Source of the DNA: a bacterium
Lineage (GTDB): Bacteria > Verrucomicrobiota > Verrucomicrobiia > Limisphaerales > UBA11358
Assembly: GCA_021780905.1 (NCBI GenBank)
Contig: JAJXXW010000042.1
Span: 62,001 to 126,000 of the forward strand
DNA length: 64,000 bases
Direction of reading: 5' to 3'
The notes beneath the pieces were generated by a model. It searched no databases. It saw only the letters and a list, made by a program, of their open reading frames with translations, and had not been told where the DNA came from. Shown here piece by piece: positions 1 to 8,252 of the stretch. The translations under genes and the position numbers were made by a program. The number at the start of each line of letters is the position of its first letter. The stretch's first letter is position 1.

Positions 1-81
1 TTCGCTTTGGCGCGACAAGTCCGGCAGCACGGCGCGGACGGCGGTTTGCAAAGCGGATTCGATTTTCTTGTGAGGCAACAC
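1..81 (-). CDS. N-terminal fragment of a protein cut by the window edge (possibly arginyl-tRNA synthetase)
   Basis: An open frame runs off the left edge on the minus strand. It begins at a GTG at 81 (or the TTG at 78) and gives 27 residues starting VLPHKKIESALQTAVRAVLP. The pattern of a short amphipathic helix followed by LPDL resembles the start of bacterial arginyl-tRNA synthetases, but 27 residues cannot prove this. It lies upstream of, and co-directional with, nothing in the window; the gap to the PTS IIA gene holds an inverted repeat. The function is a guess. Confidence 0.35.
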   Translation of the reverse strand, partial: MLPHKKIESALQTAVRAVLPDLSRQSE

Positions 82-92
82 GGTGGAAATTT

Positions 93-172
93 AACCGCGA
101 AACACACGAAACACACGAAAGAAAGAACGACCCCATAGCACATTTTTCGTGTGGTCGTGACTTTCGTGATGG
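93..172. repeat. Imperfect inverted repeat of CACGAAA words
   Basis: The left arm contains two tandem ACACACGAAA words. The right arm, read on the other strand, carries CACGAAAGTCACGACCACAC, so the element can fold back on itself. It fills the gap between the edge gene and the PTS IIA gene. It belongs with the similar elements at 30711-30770 and 50838-50873. Confidence 0.6.
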
Positions 173-178
173 AGCAAA

Positions 179-643
179 TCACTTTTTCCCGTGTTCGCGG
201 ATGACGGCGAGCATGGCGTCGGCATCGGGGGATTTTTCAAGGGCTTCGCGGAAATCGGCCTTGTGGAGGAGTTTTGCGATGTTGGCGAGGGTGTGGAGAT
301 GTTTCTGAAATTGTCCCTGCGGAACGAGAAAGAGCATGACGAGCTTCACCGGCTGGTTGTCGAGCGCGTCAAAATTGACGCCTTTGCCCGACCGTCCGAG
401 CGCGCCGACCACTTCAAAAATCAAATCCGTCGAGGCGTGCGGAATGCCGATACCGAAGCCGATGCCCGTGGACATGGAGGTTTCGCGCTTCTTGACGGCG
501 GCGGTCACGGCGTCGCGGTCGGCGGCCTGAATCTTGCCGGAGGCGACCAAGTTGCCAATCAGTTCATCAATCGCTTCCCAGCGATTGGTGGCTTTAAGTT
601 CGGTCACAATCTGTTCGCGTCCCAAGATGTCGGCTAGATCCAT
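179..643 (-). CDS. PTS sugar transporter subunit IIA (PtsN/fructose-type EIIA domain)
   Basis: This is a 154-residue, single-domain EIIA of the fructose/mannitol/PtsN class, the usual size for a stand-alone protein. The phosphoacceptor motif is GIGFGIGIPHAST, with the active histidine near residue 69. The fold begins with MDLADILGREQIV, typical of the family. EIIA proteins take phosphate from HPr and either pass it to an EIIB or act as a regulator. No EIIB or EIIC partner lies nearby, so a regulatory (nitrogen-PTS-like) role is more likely than sugar uptake. That last point is inference. Confidence 0.85.
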   Translation of the reverse strand: MDLADILGREQIVTELKATNRWEAIDELIGNLVASGKIQAADRDAVTAAVKKRETSMSTGIGFGIGIPHASTDLIFEVVGALGRSGKGVNFDALDNQPVKLVMLFLVPQGQFQKHLHTLANIAKLLHKADFREALEKSPDADAMLAVIREHGKK

Positions 644-713
644 AACGTGGCGTGCAGGATGAATCTAAAGGTGGTGCCATTTCAAGACTGAATTGCAGAC
701 AATTTTTGGCCGG

Positions 714-1367
714 TTAAATCACGCGTTGGAGCCAGTGCAAAAGCCGGCCGGTGCTTTCCAGCCACCAGCCCAGCGAATTCAGGAAGCCGACGCGGGCTGT
801 CAGCAAGGGGATGCCAAACAGCAATACGCACGCATTGCCGAGAAAAATGACCACGGCGGAAAACAAATAGCCCTGCGAGGTGACGTCCGATTGCCGCGTC
901 TGCAAGGTGTGAAACGTCAGCGTCACGTGAAAGGCATACGCCGCGCCGACACACAGATGGAACCAGATGAGATAGTCGCGCCAGTTCCAAATCAAGTTGC
1001 CCAGCGCAAATACACCGACGACGATCACGGCGTAGAGCGGAAAGAAATACGGCGCCAGCGTAATGAGAAAATTGGTCTTGGAAATGACGACGTGCCCGCC
1101 GGACGAGGTGATTTTCATTTTCTTGACCTGCCCGCCGAACAGCCACGTCCAAAGTGCGTGCGTCAGTTCGTGGCCGAGGACATAAATCCACATCGGCTTC
1201 GGCAACCACAGAAAAATCACGACCCAGCACGCCGCGCCCGCCAGCAGCGGAATCCAGACCGTGTCCGCACCGTAGCCGGCGCGTAGCACCAGCCAGAGCG
1301 CCCGCGCCGCCCCGGCGCAAACCGGCAGCAGCAGGATGGCGATGATAAACTTGATCCACTTCGGCAC
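714..1367 (-). CDS. M50-like membrane zinc metalloprotease
   Basis: This 217-residue, mostly hydrophobic protein has a zinc-binding HELTH motif (HExxH) at residues 66-70, inside or next to a membrane segment (IYVLGHELTHALWTWLFGG). Further membrane segments lie near residues 5-25, 40-57, 100-120, 130-145 and 165-190. The arrangement fits the M50/site-2-protease-like superfamily, but I do not see a clear second NxxPG-type motif or a PDZ domain, so the subfamily is open. The start MPKWIKF is the first methionine before the hydrophobic segment. The gene stands alone, divergent from pyrE. Confidence 0.65.
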   Translation of the reverse strand: MPKWIKFIIAILLLPVCAGAARALWLVLRAGYGADTVWIPLLAGAACWVVIFLWLPKPMWIYVLGHELTHALWTWLFGGQVKKMKITSSGGHVVISKTNFLITLAPYFFPLYAVIVVGVFALGNLIWNWRDYLIWFHLCVGAAYAFHVTLTFHTLQTRQSDVTSQGYLFSAVVIFLGNACVLLFGIPLLTARVGFLNSLGWWLESTGRLLHWLQRVI

Positions 1368-1378
1368 GCGCGCATGTT

Positions 1379-1484
1379 AGCCGCAGATTTCGCGGATTGC
1401 ACAGATTTTCAAACAGGATGGGCAAACTAACCATCCGCTCCCGCTGCGGATTGACTTGAAACTTGAAACTTAAAACTTGAAACT
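1379..1484. repeat. Inverted-repeat remnant plus AAACTTG tandem words upstream of pyrE
   Basis: Words of the GCCGCAGATT/CACAGATT family at 1379-1412 face an inverted partner near 1430-1455 (AATCCGCAGCGGGAGCGGAT on the minus strand). Directly after it, 1453-1484 repeats AAACTTGAAACTT and ends just before the pyrE start codon. The same AACTTAAAAC words recur inside cbiX near 26655. Confidence 0.5.
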
Positions 1485-1490
1485 CTTCCC

Positions 1491-2057
1491 ATGACGCAAG
1501 ACGACGTTCTGGAAGTTTTCCGCGACTGCGGCGCGCTGCTCGATGGCCATTTCATCCTCCGCAGCGGGCTGCATAGCCGCCAGTTTTTTCAATGCGCCCT
1601 TGCGCTCCAGCAAATGCCCGTCGTCGAAAAGCTCGGCGCGGCGCTGGCGGCCAAAGTAAAATCACTCGGTGCGGTCACCGTCGTTTCACCCGCGATGGGC
1701 GGACTCGTCATCGGTCAGGAAGTGGCGCGGCAACTTGGGGTGCGCTTCATTTTCGTGGAAAAGGAGGACGGCAAATTGGTTTTGCGGCGCGGGTTCAAAA
1801 TCGCGCCCGGCGAAAAGATCCTCGTCGTTGAGGATGTCGTCACCAAAGGCGGTCGCGTGCAGGAGACCATTGACATCGTGCGGGCCAACGCCGGCTTGGT
1901 CGCCGGCGTGGCAATGATGGTGGACCGTTCCAACGGTCAGGCACGACTCGGCGTGCCGCAATTCAGCCTCATTTCGCTTCAGATCGAGGCGTTTGATCCA
2001 AATAATCTTCCCGCCGACCTGCAACAAATCCCCGCCGTGAAACCGGGCAGCAAATAG
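1491..2057 (+). CDS. pyrE: Orotate phosphoribosyltransferase
   Basis: PyrE joins orotate to PRPP to make orotidine monophosphate, the fifth step of pyrimidine synthesis. The protein has 188 residues, the normal bacterial length. The PRPP-binding loop KILVVEDVVTKGG is at about residues 109-121, preceded by the VSPAMGG segment near 66-71 that sits at the phosphate site. The start MTQDDVLEVF matches family N-termini. pyrD lies elsewhere in the window (49 kb), so there is no pyr operon here. The gene is monocistronic and is preceded by an AT-rich AAACTTG repeat reaching to within a few bases of the ATG. Confidence 0.93.
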   Translation: MTQDDVLEVFRDCGALLDGHFILRSGLHSRQFFQCALALQQMPVVEKLGAALAAKVKSLGAVTVVSPAMGGLVIGQEVARQLGVRFIFVEKEDGKLVLRRGFKIAPGEKILVVEDVVTKGGRVQETIDIVRANAGLVAGVAMMVDRSNGQARLGVPQFSLISLQIEAFDPNNLPADLQQIPAVKPGSK

Positions 2058-2368
2058 CTGTTCAGCCGGCCGGACCGGCGAGCGACTGATTCAATTCGGC
2101 GGTGGCTCCGGGAACATTTTCCCTGATCACGCGCCCGTCTTGCCGGCGGCAACTTTTTGGCCGCGATAAACCATCACCGTGCGGCCATTGACGGACCTTA
2201 TGCTGATGGCGGGTGGTTTCGTTCGGCCTGCGCCCGGCAACGTGCCGCCGTGGGCTTCCGTGACTGGTTCGCCTCATGTGGCTATAGTTTCATTTAATAC
2301 GCTCTAGCTCATACAGGCTGGCCAATCCGGCGTCCAGCGGGCAAGTGGGCGAGGTGTTTCGGAGGATT
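2058..2368. other. Gene-free spacer between pyrE and recJ
   Basis: These 311 bases lie between two convergent genes. A 71-codon minus-strand frame exists (2062-2277), but its basic, low-complexity product resembles nothing I know. Another minus-strand phase reads SVNGRTVMVYRGQKVAAGK for a short way before a stop, so a worn-out gene remnant is possible. I see no RNA gene or clear terminator. Confidence 0.4.
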
Positions 2369-4087
2369 TTATGCCGCTTGCCAGTCCAAAACTTTCAACT
2401 GCGCCGCAGTCTGGCCGTTGAACTCGTTCACGCCGGGCGCAAACGCCAGGTCAAATCTCCCGTCCGGCAGCGCGCCCGCGTTCCACCAGACGGCCTCATG
2501 CGTCCCCCCTCCGTCCGTCACCCAAAGCTTGACGTGCTGCTTGTTTGCGCCCATTCGCAGCGGCGGTTTTGTCTGGGTAAGATTGCGTGCGCAGAATTGC
2601 ACCGCCGGATTCCCCTGTCCCATCGGCTTCAACTGTTCCAGTTCCGCCAATGATTCCAGAGTGATTTCGTTCAATCCGACTTCCGCATCCAGCCGCAACG
2701 GCGGCTGCAAATCTTCCCGCTTCAACGTGCGCCGGGCGATGTCGTTCAGGCGGGCGCGGAACATATCCACCTTGTCCGGCGCAATCGTCAAGCCCGCCGC
2801 CATTGCGTGACCACCGTGACGCACCAGCAAGTCATTGCATTCGCGCAACGCCGCCGCGAGATCAAAACCAACGACGCTGCGACCCGAACCGCGCCACCAT
2901 TCCGCGTCGCCACCGAAGATGATCGTCGGGCGGTAAAATTCCTGCAACACCCGCGACGCCACGATGCCGACCACGCCGATGTGCCAGAGCAACCGGCCCT
3001 CGACAATGACAAAATCCTCCTCCGCGTCAAACTTCGCGCGCACCACGCCGGTGACTTCATCCGTGATGCCGCGCTCGATCTTCTGGCGTTCGCGGTTTCG
3101 GGCATCCAGATTTTGCGCCAGTGGCAGCGCCGCGTCCACAGTCTCCGCCAGCAGGAGGTGCAGCGATTCCTCCGCCGTCTCCAATCGCCCGGAAGCATTC
3201 AAACGCGGCGCAAGCTGGAAGCCGACATCGTGCGTGCCGAGCTTTGCCGGCGATTGCGCGACCTGCTTCAGCGCGACGATGCCAGGTCGCTTCGTCGTGT
3301 TCAGATTTTCCAATCCGGCGGTGACGAGAATCCGGTTTTCGCCGGTGAGGGGAACCAGGTCGGCAATCGTGCCCAGCGCGACCAAATCCAAAAGCGGCTT
3401 CAAATCAAACTCCGCCGCGCCGGGCAGGCCGGCTTCGCGACCGCGCTTGAGCAAGGCGTGAGCGAGCTTGAACGCGAGGCCTGCCGAGCAAAGCTCGGTG
3501 AAGGCAGTTGATGGTTGCTGGTTGAGAGTTGAGATCTGCGGATTGACCAGCGCCACGGCGGCGGGCGGCGGATGGGAAACCTGATGATGGTCAAGGACAA
3601 TGACATCCACATCTTGCTCGCGCAGCCACGCGATGGTTTCCACGGCGGTTGAGCCGCAGTCCACGGCGAGCAGCAGTTTGACCGGAAATTTTTTCAGGCA
3701 GTTTTCCACGCCGTCGCGGCTCAGGCCGTAACCTTCATCCATGCGGTGCGGCAGATAGGCGTCCACGCGCCAGCCGAGTTTTCTCAAAACTTCCAGCAGC
3801 AGCGTCGTGGAAGTCACCCCGTCCACGTCATAATCGCCAAAGATGACGAGCGTTTCGTCGCGTCCATGCGCAAGCAGCAGGCGTTCGACGGCGGCGGCCA
3901 TGTTTGGCAGCAGGAACGGGTCGGCGAGATTTTTCAGGCGGGGCGAGAGAAAACTTTCGATGGCCGGAACTTCGCTGTGACCGCGATTAATCAGACATTG
4001 CGCGAGCAGTGGTGAAAATTTCATCTGCGCGGCGAGCGTTTCCGCAAGCAGCGGCTGCGGTGGTGCAATCGTCCAGCGGAATTTCAT
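2369..4087 (-). CDS. recJ: Single-stranded-DNA-specific 5'-3' exonuclease RecJ
   Basis: RecJ degrades single-stranded DNA 5' to 3' in recombination and repair. With the start at MKFRWTIAPP the protein has 572 residues, the normal length. A longer in-frame start at 4120 would translate an intergenic repeat, so I reject it. DHH-family motifs are clear: DYDVDG at about 85-90, DCGS at 143-146 and DHH at 166-168. DHHA1 follows near GGHAMAAG and the OB domain at the C-terminus. Residues about 185-195 (ISTLNQQPSTA) are encoded by a CTCAACTCTCAACCAGCAAC-type repeat that looks inserted between the DHH motif and the conserved AGLAFKL helix. It is separated from terC only by a long inverted repeat. Confidence 0.94.
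   Translation of the reverse strand: MKFRWTIAPPQPLLAETLAAQMKFSPLLAQCLINRGHSEVPAIESFLSPRLKNLADPFLLPNMAAAVERLLLAHGRDETLVIFGDYDVDGVTSTTLLLEVLRKLGWRVDAYLPHRMDEGYGLSRDGVENCLKKFPVKLLLAVDCGSTAVETIAWLREQDVDVIVLDHHQVSHPPPAAVALVNPQISTLNQQPSTAFTELCSAGLAFKLAHALLKRGREAGLPGAAEFDLKPLLDLVALGTIADLVPLTGENRILVTAGLENLNTTKRPGIVALKQVAQSPAKLGTHDVGFQLAPRLNASGRLETAEESLHLLLAETVDAALPLAQNLDARNRERQKIERGITDEVTGVVRAKFDAEEDFVIVEGRLLWHIGVVGIVASRVLQEFYRPTIIFGGDAEWWRGSGRSVVGFDLAAALRECNDLLVRHGGHAMAAGLTIAPDKVDMFRARLNDIARRTLKREDLQPPLRLDAEVGLNEITLESLAELEQLKPMGQGNPAVQFCARNLTQTKPPLRMGANKQHVKLWVTDGGGTHEAVWWNAGALPDGRFDLAFAPGVNEFNGQTAAQLKVLDWQAA
3498..3532 (-). repeat. CTCAACTCTCAACC repeat inside recJ
   Basis: On the minus strand this reads CTCAACTCTCAACCAGCAAC followed by CATCAACT, a run of near-identical CAACTCTCAACC words. 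It keeps the recJ frame and encodes ISTLNQQPST, which has no obvious counterpart in the RecJ family at this place. This is the same sort of low-complexity word repeat seen between genes elsewhere in the window. Confidence 0.5.
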
Positions 4088-4092
4088 TTTAT

Positions 4093-4252
4093 TTAGCCAC
4101 AGATGGCCACAGATGGCCATAGATGAAAACTTTTATCCGCAGATTCGCAGATTGACGCAGACTTTTCAACACAGGTTTTATCTGCGATAATCTGCGCCAT
4201 CTGCGGAGACTTGCGGTTTTTATCTGTGCGCATCTGTGTTTAACTGTGGCTG
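4093..4252. repeat. Long imperfect inverted repeat of GCCACAGATG words (recJ/terC gap)
   Basis: The left arm starts TTAGCCACAGATGGCCACAG. The right arm on the opposite strand starts TCAGCCACAGTTAAACACAG. Inside are further CGCAGATT words in both orientations (4137-4160 and 4183-4215), so about 160 bases could fold as one long imperfect stem. It fills the whole gap between terC and recJ, and its right end supplies the last codons and stop codon of terC. Confidence 0.75.
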
Positions 4253-5202
4253 ATTTTTCCCTCGCGGCGCGCGGCGGTGACGGACAGCGCAATGGCCACC
4301 GCCAGAATCGCCGCGACGCCGAGCAGCGAGGTCACGGTCGGGATTTCAACCTGAAACCATTTCGATTCATGGCTGCCGTGCGGCGCGAGCAGCATTTTCA
4401 CGCCGATGAAAACCAGCACAATCGCCAGGCCGGCGGTGAGGTAACGAAACATTCCCAGCGCGCCGGCCAGCAGGAAATACAGCGAGCGCAGCCCCAGCAC
4501 GGCAAACACGTTGGAGGTGAAAACGATGAACGCCTTCTGGGTCACGGCAAAAACCGCCGGCACGGAATCCACGGCGAAAATCAAATCTGTCGTCTCGACG
4601 AGCAGCAGCACCAGCGCCAGCGGCGTGAGCGCATGCCGCCCGTTGAGGCGTGTGGTGAAATTCTGGCCTTCCATCGCCGGGGAAATCGGAAACAGTTTTC
4701 GCGCAAAGCGGATGACGGGATTCCGCTCCGGGTCAACGTCACGGTGCTTTGCAAAAAACATTTTGACGCCGGTGACGACGAGAAAGGCGCCGAACACATA
4801 AAGCACCCAGCTAAAGTTTTGCACAAGCGCCGCACCCACGCCGATCATCGCGCCGCGCATGACCAGCGCGCCGAGGATGCCCCAGACCAGCACGCGCCGC
4901 TGGTATGCCGCCGGCACTTTGAACGCGGCAAAGATGAGCGCAATGACGAGGATGTTGTCGAGCGAGAGCGACAGTTCGATGAGGTAGCCGGTGACGAATT
5001 CCGTGGCCTCCTCTCGCCCGCGCCAAGGAATGAGCAGGCCGGCGAACAGCAGCGCCAGCGCCAACCACACCGCGCTCCAGCTCAACGCTTCGCGAAACGT
5101 GACGGCCCGGGCACGCCGGTTGAACGCGCCCATGTCCACGGCAATACAGACCAACACGAACAGGATGAAACCCGCCCAATGCCAGGGGGTGATGACGGTC
5201 AT
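4240..5202 (-). CDS. TerC/Alx-family integral membrane protein
   Basis: This 320-residue protein with about nine membrane segments is close to the usual family length. Two family motifs with acidic residues in the membrane are visible: SLSLDNILVIALIFAAFKVP and ETTDLIFAVDSVPAVFAVTQ. TerC/Alx proteins have been linked to tellurite resistance, to pH response and to manganese export coupled with protein secretion. Its position just downstream of secDF fits a link with Sec-exported proteins, though that is inference. The final codons (KISHS and stop) are provided by the inverted repeat that follows. The N-terminus MTVITPWHWAGFILFV begins right at a membrane helix. Confidence 0.88.
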   Translation of the reverse strand: MTVITPWHWAGFILFVLVCIAVDMGAFNRRARAVTFREALSWSAVWLALALLFAGLLIPWRGREEATEFVTGYLIELSLSLDNILVIALIFAAFKVPAAYQRRVLVWGILGALVMRGAMIGVGAALVQNFSWVLYVFGAFLVVTGVKMFFAKHRDVDPERNPVIRFARKLFPISPAMEGQNFTTRLNGRHALTPLALVLLLVETTDLIFAVDSVPAVFAVTQKAFIVFTSNVFAVLGLRSLYFLLAGALGMFRYLTAGLAIVLVFIGVKMLLAPHGSHESKWFQVEIPTVTSLLGVAAILAVAIALSVTAARREGKISHS

Positions 5203-5204
5203 TT

Positions 5205-5245
5205 ACGATTTACGATTTACGATTTACGCGCGAACTGCAAATCCA
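5205..5245. repeat. ATTTACG tandem words upstream of terC
   Basis: Four consecutive 7-bp ATTTACG words occupy 5202-5229 in the short gap between secDF and terC. They are followed by GCAAATT words at 5254-5268. The same ATTTACGATT words occur at 18537-18571 upstream of nnr. This is noncoding and of unknown role. Confidence 0.6.
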
Positions 5246-5271
5246 ATCGTCATTCGCAAATTGCAAATTCT

Positions 5272-7824
5272 TCAGGCCTTTGCCGGGGCCTGATTGTTTT
5301 GCGGCACGCGCACCTGCGAGCCGCCGATATTTGGCCGCTCGCCCTTGTGCCACCACAATACGATGACGCTGGCGATGAAGATGGACGAATAGGTGCCGGT
5401 GATGATGCCGACCAGGAACGTGAAGGCGAAATCGTTGATCACGCCGCCGCCGAAGATGAACAGCGAAAGCGTGGCCAGGAACACCGTGCCGCTGGTGATG
5501 ATCGTGCGGCTCAAAGTCTGGTTCAGCGACAAGTTGATGATGTCCTTGAACGACCCGCGCACGCCGAGCTTCAACTGCTCGCGGATGCGGTCGAAAATGA
5601 CGATCTTGTCGTTGATCGAAAAGCCGATGATCGTCAACACCGCCGCGACGACCGTGGCGTTGAACTGCCGGCCGGACGCGGCGTTGGCGAGGCAATACGC
5701 GCCGACGGTCAGCAGCACGTCGTGGAACACCGCGATGACAGCGGCCACGGCGAACGAAAATTCGTAGCGGAACGCCACATAGACCAGAATGCCGAACATC
5801 GCGAGCAGCGAGGCCACGATGGCCGACTGCTGGATTTCCTTGCCCATCGTCGCGCCAACCTGCTGGCTCGCGATCAGTTTGAACTGAGCCGCCGGCAGAC
5901 CTTTGGCCAGCGCCGCCTGGACTTTTTCCATTGAGCCGCTGCCGGCGGTGACGCGCAACGTTTCGATCCCGCCGCCCGCGTCTTTTTGATATTGGATCTG
6001 CGCATCCTTCTCGCCAATGGCGGCCAGCACGGAGCGGACTTTGTCCACGTCGGGTTTCTGCACGAAGCCATAAACGCCGCTGTCGCCGCCCATAAAATCC
6101 ACGCCGAACAGTTTCTTTCCTTGCATTGCGCTATAACCACCGAAGGCCAGCGAGCCGATGACAAACAGCCACGTCACGATGAACAGCGGCTTGGCCACGC
6201 CCATGAAATTGACCTTGGCGCTGCGGATGAGGTGCAGCATCGGCATGGATTTCATGATGTTGCGGTCAATCATGAAGTTGAAGATGAGCCGGGTCACGAC
6301 CAGCGCGGTGAACAGGCTCGCCGCCACGCCGATGGTCAGCGTCACGCCGAAGCCCTTGATTTCGCCGGTGCCCATGAAGATCAGGATGATGGACGAGATC
6401 AGCGTGGTGACGTGCGAATCAAAAATGGTGCCGAAAGCCCGCGCGTAGCCGGCGTCAATCGCGCCGCGCAGGGATTTGCCCTTCGCGAGTTCCTCGCGGA
6501 TGCGTTCGTAGATCAACACGTTCGCGTCCACCGCCATGCCGACGGTCAACACAGCGCCGGCGATGCCGGGCAGCGTGAACGTGGTGCCGACCGAGCACAT
6601 CACGCCGAGCAAAATGATGATGTTGGTGACGAGCGCGACGTTCGCGGCGAGACCGGCGAACAGATAATAAACCAGCATGAAACCGGAGACGAACACCACG
6701 CCGTAAATCGAAGCCTTGATGCCGCTCTGAATCGAGTCCTTGCCGAGCGTCGGGTCCACGTCGCTGGAATAAACGATCTTCAACGGCGCTTTCAACGGGT
6801 TTTGCAGCACGTTCGCCAGTTCCAGCGCCTGTTCGATCGTGTAACTGCCGGTGATCTGGCCGTTGCCGGTCTCAATGGGTGATTTGATGTTGGGCGCGGA
6901 ATACAGTTCGCCGTCCAGGATGATGGCCAGTTGGTGGCCGACATTTTCGCGCGTGGTCTCGCCAAAGCGTTTGGCGCCGTCGCTGGTCAGTTCAAAATTG
7001 ATTTCCGGCTGCCCCAGATTGTCGCGCGACACATACGCACTCTTGATGATGTCGCCTTTCAAATTGTTTTCCGGGGTCTTCTTGACAACATACTCTTCCA
7101 GATGCGAGGTGCCATCCGCCCGCTGGTCCACATGCTTCATCAGCACATAGCCGTAGGGAATCGGATCGCCGTTCTTGATGATTTCCGCGCTGTCATCCTT
7201 GACCATGCGAAATTCGAGGAACGCCGTCTGCTGGATGGTCTTCTTCGCGCTGTCTTTGTCTGACTGGGACAGACCGGGCAACTGGATGAGAATGCGGTTG
7301 CCGCCGGCGGACTGGATGATCGGCTCCGCCACGCCGAACTTGTCAATCCGCTTGCGCAACACCTCGACGGCCTGCGACAGCGCGGCGCTGGTCACTTCCG
7401 AGGCCTGCCGGAAATTGTTCGTGCTGTCTGCCGCCAACAGCACGTTCGTGTCCATCTCCACGAGGAAGGACGTGCCGCCCTGCAAATCCAGGCCGAGCTT
7501 GATCTTGCCGGCCGCCTCGCGCTGGAGCCGGTTCAGGATGAACAGATTCGGGTGCACCTGGTTCTGCCCGCCGAGCTGCGGAAAATATTTCTGCAAGTCA
7601 TTCGTGCCCGTCGCGAGCTGGAGCGCCGCAAACTCGTTCGTGCCGGCCTTTTGCAGCGCGGCGGTCTGCGCGAGGATGTTGGTGAACGCCGCGTCATGGA
7701 ATTGCGCACGGCTGGCAAACTGCTCCACCAGATCGCGCGCCGTCGGCGGATAAACCTCATACAGCGCCCACGCGATGATGGCGATGACCAACAGGAACCG
7801 GCCCAGATTGTTGTTTTTGTTCAT
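5272..7824 (-). CDS. secDF: Protein translocase subunit SecDF (fused SecD and SecF)
   Basis: SecD and SecF are fused into one 850-residue chain, as in Bacillus and many Verrucomicrobia and Planctomycetes. The protein uses the proton gradient to help pull exported proteins out of the SecYEG channel. The N-terminal membrane helix is at about 8-25. The SecD signature GLDLQGGTSFLVEMD is near 111-125, with a block of six membrane segments around 365-530. The SecF half restarts near residue 545 with a membrane helix and KKLFGVDFMGGDSG. yajC ends 6 bases upstream, so the two are surely co-transcribed. The C-terminal extension after the last helix is short and charged. Confidence 0.95.
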   Translation of the reverse strand: MNKNNNLGRFLLVIAIIAWALYEVYPPTARDLVEQFASRAQFHDAAFTNILAQTAALQKAGTNEFAALQLATGTNDLQKYFPQLGGQNQVHPNLFILNRLQREAAGKIKLGLDLQGGTSFLVEMDTNVLLAADSTNNFRQASEVTSAALSQAVEVLRKRIDKFGVAEPIIQSAGGNRILIQLPGLSQSDKDSAKKTIQQTAFLEFRMVKDDSAEIIKNGDPIPYGYVLMKHVDQRADGTSHLEEYVVKKTPENNLKGDIIKSAYVSRDNLGQPEINFELTSDGAKRFGETTRENVGHQLAIILDGELYSAPNIKSPIETGNGQITGSYTIEQALELANVLQNPLKAPLKIVYSSDVDPTLGKDSIQSGIKASIYGVVFVSGFMLVYYLFAGLAANVALVTNIIILLGVMCSVGTTFTLPGIAGAVLTVGMAVDANVLIYERIREELAKGKSLRGAIDAGYARAFGTIFDSHVTTLISSIILIFMGTGEIKGFGVTLTIGVAASLFTALVVTRLIFNFMIDRNIMKSMPMLHLIRSAKVNFMGVAKPLFIVTWLFVIGSLAFGGYSAMQGKKLFGVDFMGGDSGVYGFVQKPDVDKVRSVLAAIGEKDAQIQYQKDAGGGIETLRVTAGSGSMEKVQAALAKGLPAAQFKLIASQQVGATMGKEIQQSAIVASLLAMFGILVYVAFRYEFSFAVAAVIAVFHDVLLTVGAYCLANAASGRQFNATVVAAVLTIIGFSINDKIVIFDRIREQLKLGVRGSFKDIINLSLNQTLSRTIITSGTVFLATLSLFIFGGGVINDFAFTFLVGIITGTYSSIFIASVIVLWWHKGERPNIGGSQVRVPQNNQAPAKA

Positions 7825-7830
7825 GGCGGA

Positions 7831-8199
7831 TTAAGCTTTGGCGGGCGTGCCGGCGGCAATGATTTCGGTGATGGAACCCTTGGTGACTTCGAACTTCGCG
7901 TCGCCAGAGCGCAGCGTCACGGTCTTGTCCTTGACGGTGATGACGGTGCCGACAATGCCGGCGGCGGTGAGCACGTCGTCGCCCGACTTGAGCTTTTCCA
8001 GCATCAACCGCTGCTCTTTGGCGCGCTTCTGCTGCGGCCGGAAGAGGATGAAATAGAAAATGATGCCGACCAGGACCATCATCGGGATCGGGCTGTTCAT
8101 GATGCCCTGCACCCCGGTGGGAGCCTGGGGTGCCGGCGCCGCCTGCGCCAGAACTGCGGAAAAGGAGTTGAGTTGCATAATTAAAAAACGGTCGGACAA
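7831..8199 (-). CDS. yajC: Preprotein translocase subunit YajC
   Basis: YajC is a small single-pass membrane protein of the SecDF-YajC accessory complex. This copy has 122 residues. An alanine/proline-rich N-terminus (AQAAPAPQAPTG) is followed by a membrane helix near residues 36-52 (PMMVLVGIIFYFILFRPQQK) with the family motif FRPQQKRAKEQ. The soluble part contains GDDVLTAAGIVGTV, also typical. It lies just upstream of secDF in the standard order. Confidence 0.95.
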   Translation of the reverse strand: MSDRFLIMQLNSFSAVLAQAAPAPQAPTGVQGIMNSPIPMMVLVGIIFYFILFRPQQKRAKEQRLMLEKLKSGDDVLTAAGIVGTVITVKDKTVTLRSGDAKFEVTKGSITEIIAAGTPAKA

Positions 8200-8252
8200 T
8201 TTAAGGAATCAACCGCCAAAGGCAAGATTTATCACCGGCCGTTTACGCCCGG

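Noticed and set aside
2062..2277. 71-codon minus-strand frame after pyrE
   Set aside because: Basic low-complexity product, no motif; at best a remnant, so described only as spacer.
4246..5934. Long plus-strand open frame opposite terC and secDF
   Set aside because: It is antisense to two well-recognised genes, its product is rich in R, H, Q, D and E in the pattern of a GC-bias shadow, and it matches no family.
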